From Comamonadaceae bacterium (lineage in GTDB: Bacteria; Pseudomonadota; Gammaproteobacteria; Burkholderiales; Burkholderiaceae): a stretch of 6,652 nucleotides of DNA. The position numbers were made by a program, and so were the translations under genes. Below the pieces are notes generated by a model that was not told the DNA's origin, searched no databases, and was given only the letters and a program-made list of their open reading frames with translations. How positions within the stretch are numbered: position 1 is the stretch's first letter; every line of letters begins with the position of its first letter. The DNA lies in NCBI GenBank assembly GCA_947505995.1, contig CANNNB010000136.1, positions 1 through 6,652 of the forward strand, given 5' to 3'. This document shows positions 5,014 to 6,652 of this stretch, one piece after another.

Positions 5014-6469
5014 GTCGGATCACTCAGTTAAACAGTCTGCATTTTCGCTCGAACGGCCACTCGACGTGGTTGTCATGGCCGCGGGTAAGGGTACTCGCAT
5101 GAAAAGCCGTTTGCCCAAGGTTTTGCAACGTTTGGCAGGCAAACCCTTGTTGGGGCATGTACTGGGCACCGCTGCTCAATTGAAAGCGCGTTCTGCGGTG
5201 GTGATTACTGGACACGGCGCCGCTGAGGTAGAGGCCGCTGTTGCGAAGACCCAAGGTGCCTTGGCGCTCAAATTTGTGAGACAAGAACCCCAGTTGGGCA
5301 CAGGCCATGCGGTGCAACAAGCGGTGCCAGTGCTGGCCGATGATGGCTTGGTGGTGGTTTTGTCTGGCGATGTGCCCCTCACCCATGCCGACACCCTCAA
5401 AGCCTTGATGGCGTGTGTGCGCCAGGCGGGATCGACAGCCGATAGCTTGGCATTGCTGACTCTGGACATGCCCAACCCCACGGGCTACGGCCGCATTGTG
5501 CGCACGGCACAAGGCGACAGCGTGCAGGCCATCGTGGAGCAAAAGGACGCCAGCCCAGAGCAACTCCAAATTCAAGAGGTGTACAGCGGCATCATGGCCG
5601 TGCCCGCCAAACAACTCAAAACTTGGCTGGCCAAACTTGACAATCAAAATGCTCAAGGTGAGTACTACCTTACCGACGTGGTGAAGTGGGCTGTGGCCGA
5701 TGGCGTGAAGGTGGTGGCGCATCGCATTCAAGACGAGGTGCAAGTGACGGGCGTTAACAGCCCCCAACAGTTGGCCCAGTTAGAGCGTGCTTATCAGTTG
5801 CAAAAAGCCAACGAATTGATGTTGCAAGGGGTGCGTTTGGCCGATCCTGCGCGTTTTGATGTGCGCGGCGATCTGCATTGCGAAGCCGATGTCGAAATCG
5901 ATGTGAACTGCGTGTTTGATGGCCAAGTTCATTTGGGCGAAGGCGTGCGCATTGGCCCCAACTGCGTCATTGCCAATGCACGCATCGCCGCTGGCGCGGT
6001 CATTCATGCCTTCACCCACATCGATGGTGAAAAATTAGGCGTAAGCGTGGGCGAGGGTGCGCTGATTGGCCCCTTTGCGCGCCTCAGACCTGGTGCTCAA
6101 TTGGGCCCTGATGTGCACATTGGCAATTTTGTGGAGGTCAAAAACTCCACCATGGCCAAAGGTGCCAAAGCCAATCATTTGGCTTACTTGGGTGATGCCA
6201 CTGTGGGCGAACGCGTGAACTTTGGTGCCGGTAGCATTACAGCCAACTACGATGGTGCCAACAAGCACCGCACGGTCATGGAAGACGATGTGCACATTGG
6301 CAGCAACTGCGTGCTTATTGCGCCAGTCACCATTGGTGCGGGGGGCACTGTGGGTGGTGGTTCTGCCATTTCAAAAAGCACCGAACCTGGTGCTTTAAGC
6401 GTGGCGCGTGCAAGGCAAACCAGCGTTGCCAATTGGAAAAGGCCTCAGAAAAAGCCTGCAGCTAAGTAA
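5012..6469 (+). CDS. glmU: Bifunctional GlmU: GlcNAc-1-P uridyltransferase / glucosamine-1-P acetyltransferase
   Basis: A 485-residue cytoplasmic enzyme making UDP-GlcNAc from glucosamine-1-phosphate, acetyl-CoA and UTP, for peptidoglycan and LPS. The N-terminal uridyltransferase domain (about 17-250) shows AAGKGTRM (23-30), LPKV with Lys36, QLGTGHA (94-100), GDVPL with metal-binding Asp120, GYGR (158-161), IVEQKDA with Glu176, YSG (191-193) and VNS with Asn249. A linker helix leads to a left-handed beta-helix of hexapeptide repeats (about 280-455). The acetyltransferase site includes GPFARLRPG (353-361), NFVEVK (372-377), ANHL with putative catalytic His389, YLGDA and ANYDGANK (411-418). E. 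coli GlmU is 456 residues; the extra length is about 11 residues at the N terminus, before LDVVVMAAG, plus smaller insertions and a basic tail KRPQKKPAAK. All expected active-site motifs are present. The gene is divergent from the lipoprotein gene with overlapping start codons. Confidence 0.97.
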   Translation: MSDHSVKQSAFSLERPLDVVVMAAGKGTRMKSRLPKVLQRLAGKPLLGHVLGTAAQLKARSAVVITGHGAAEVEAAVAKTQGALALKFVRQEPQLGTGHAVQQAVPVLADDGLVVVLSGDVPLTHADTLKALMACVRQAGSTADSLALLTLDMPNPTGYGRIVRTAQGDSVQAIVEQKDASPEQLQIQEVYSGIMAVPAKQLKTWLAKLDNQNAQGEYYLTDVVKWAVADGVKVVAHRIQDEVQVTGVNSPQQLAQLERAYQLQKANELMLQGVRLADPARFDVRGDLHCEADVEIDVNCVFDGQVHLGEGVRIGPNCVIANARIAAGAVIHAFTHIDGEKLGVSVGEGALIGPFARLRPGAQLGPDVHIGNFVEVKNSTMAKGAKANHLAYLGDATVGERVNFGAGSITANYDGANKHRTVMEDDVHIGSNCVLIAPVTIGAGGTVGGGSAISKSTEPGALSVARARQTSVANWKRPQKKPAAK

Positions 6470-6486
6470 AGCTTGTTGAGCTGGCC

Positions 6487-6652
6487 TCAAACACTTGGTA
6501 GAGACAATTCGGTGCCAAACTTGGCCCGCTTGACGCTAAAGAAGGCTTTGACGTTTCTCACATTGGCATTTTGAGTGAGCAAGCTTTGCGTGAGTGCGAG
6601 GTAAGCGGGCATGTCTGTGGCTTGCACCACCAACATAAAATCTGGCCCCGGC
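6487..6652 (-). CDS. Lrp/AsnC-family regulator, C-terminal end (partial)
   Basis: The - strand frame is open from the window edge to the TGA at 6489-6487 and gives 54 residues beginning PGPDFMLVVQATDMPAYLAL and ending TELSLPSV. This matches the end of the Lrp/AsnC ligand-binding (RAM) domain: G-x-x-D-F/Y-x-L-x-V followed by D-M-x-x-Y, then a V-x-x-V-x-x-F-F-S/V-x-K-R-x-K segment and T-x-L-x-L-P near the C terminus. Such proteins usually form octamers responding to amino acids. The DNA-binding half lies outside the window. It is convergent with glmU, with 17 bases between the stop codons and no clear terminator. Its targets cannot be judged from this fragment. Confidence 0.85.
   Translation of the reverse strand, partial: PGPDFMLVVQATDMPAYLALTQSLLTQNANVRNVKAFFSVKRAKFGTELSLPSV

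Noticed and set aside
5024..5767. A 247-codon open frame on the - strand opposite glmU
   Set aside because: It lies entirely antisense to the unmistakable glmU uridyltransferase domain, has a His-rich, low-plausibility composition and no recognisable motif. It is a shadow of codon bias in glmU.
6476..6490. TTGAG-CTGGC-CTCAA hairpin between glmU and the Lrp/AsnC gene as a terminator
   Set aside because: A 5-bp stem with no T tract on either side overlaps the regulator stop codon; too weak to call.

Overview
The window looks like chromosomal DNA from a betaproteobacterium, most likely Comamonadaceae (Rhodoferax/Limnohabitans/Polaromonas type). This is an inference from protein wording: a Slt70-type transglycosylase, a DUF6279-type lipoprotein, a polyhydroxyalkanoic acid (PHA) system protein and GlmU all read like members of that group. 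No rRNA or other phylogenetic marker is present. The gene content is ordinary housekeeping. The unusual part is a pair of long palindromic repeats.

Layout from left to right: the 3' end of an unrecognised + strand gene (to 172) and, 4 bases later, a small PHA granule-system protein (177-482). Palindromic element copy 1 follows (485-633). Next comes a periplasmic soluble lytic murein transglycosylase on the - strand (675-2666), divergent by only 9 bp from 5-formyltetrahydrofolate cyclo-ligase on the + strand (2676-3263). A TetR-family regulator follows (3342-3971), then palindromic element copy 2 (3974-4122). A DUF6279-type outer-membrane lipoprotein lies on the - strand (4120-5013), and its start codon overlaps that of the divergent glmU (5012-6469, + strand). 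The window ends with the 3' end of an Lrp/AsnC-type regulator on the - strand (6487-6652), convergent with glmU. Nearly all of the window is coding; the longest gene-free stretches are 483-674 and 3972-4119, each holding mainly a palindromic element.

Functional theme: slt (peptidoglycan turnover), glmU (UDP-GlcNAc synthesis) and the lipoprotein are all cell-envelope genes. The cyclo-ligase serves folate metabolism and the PHA protein carbon storage. They do not form one pathway or one operon.

Main finding: two 149-bp copies, differing at only 3 positions, of an almost perfect long hairpin with TAATTGGGGTCAGATC... ends. Both lie in the same orientation and both sit between convergent gene pairs. 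In copy 2 the element edge supplies the stop codon of the lipoprotein gene. All three differences fall at unpaired or wobble-tolerated positions of the hairpin. It resembles REP/MITE-like non-autonomous elements. No transposase is present in the window.
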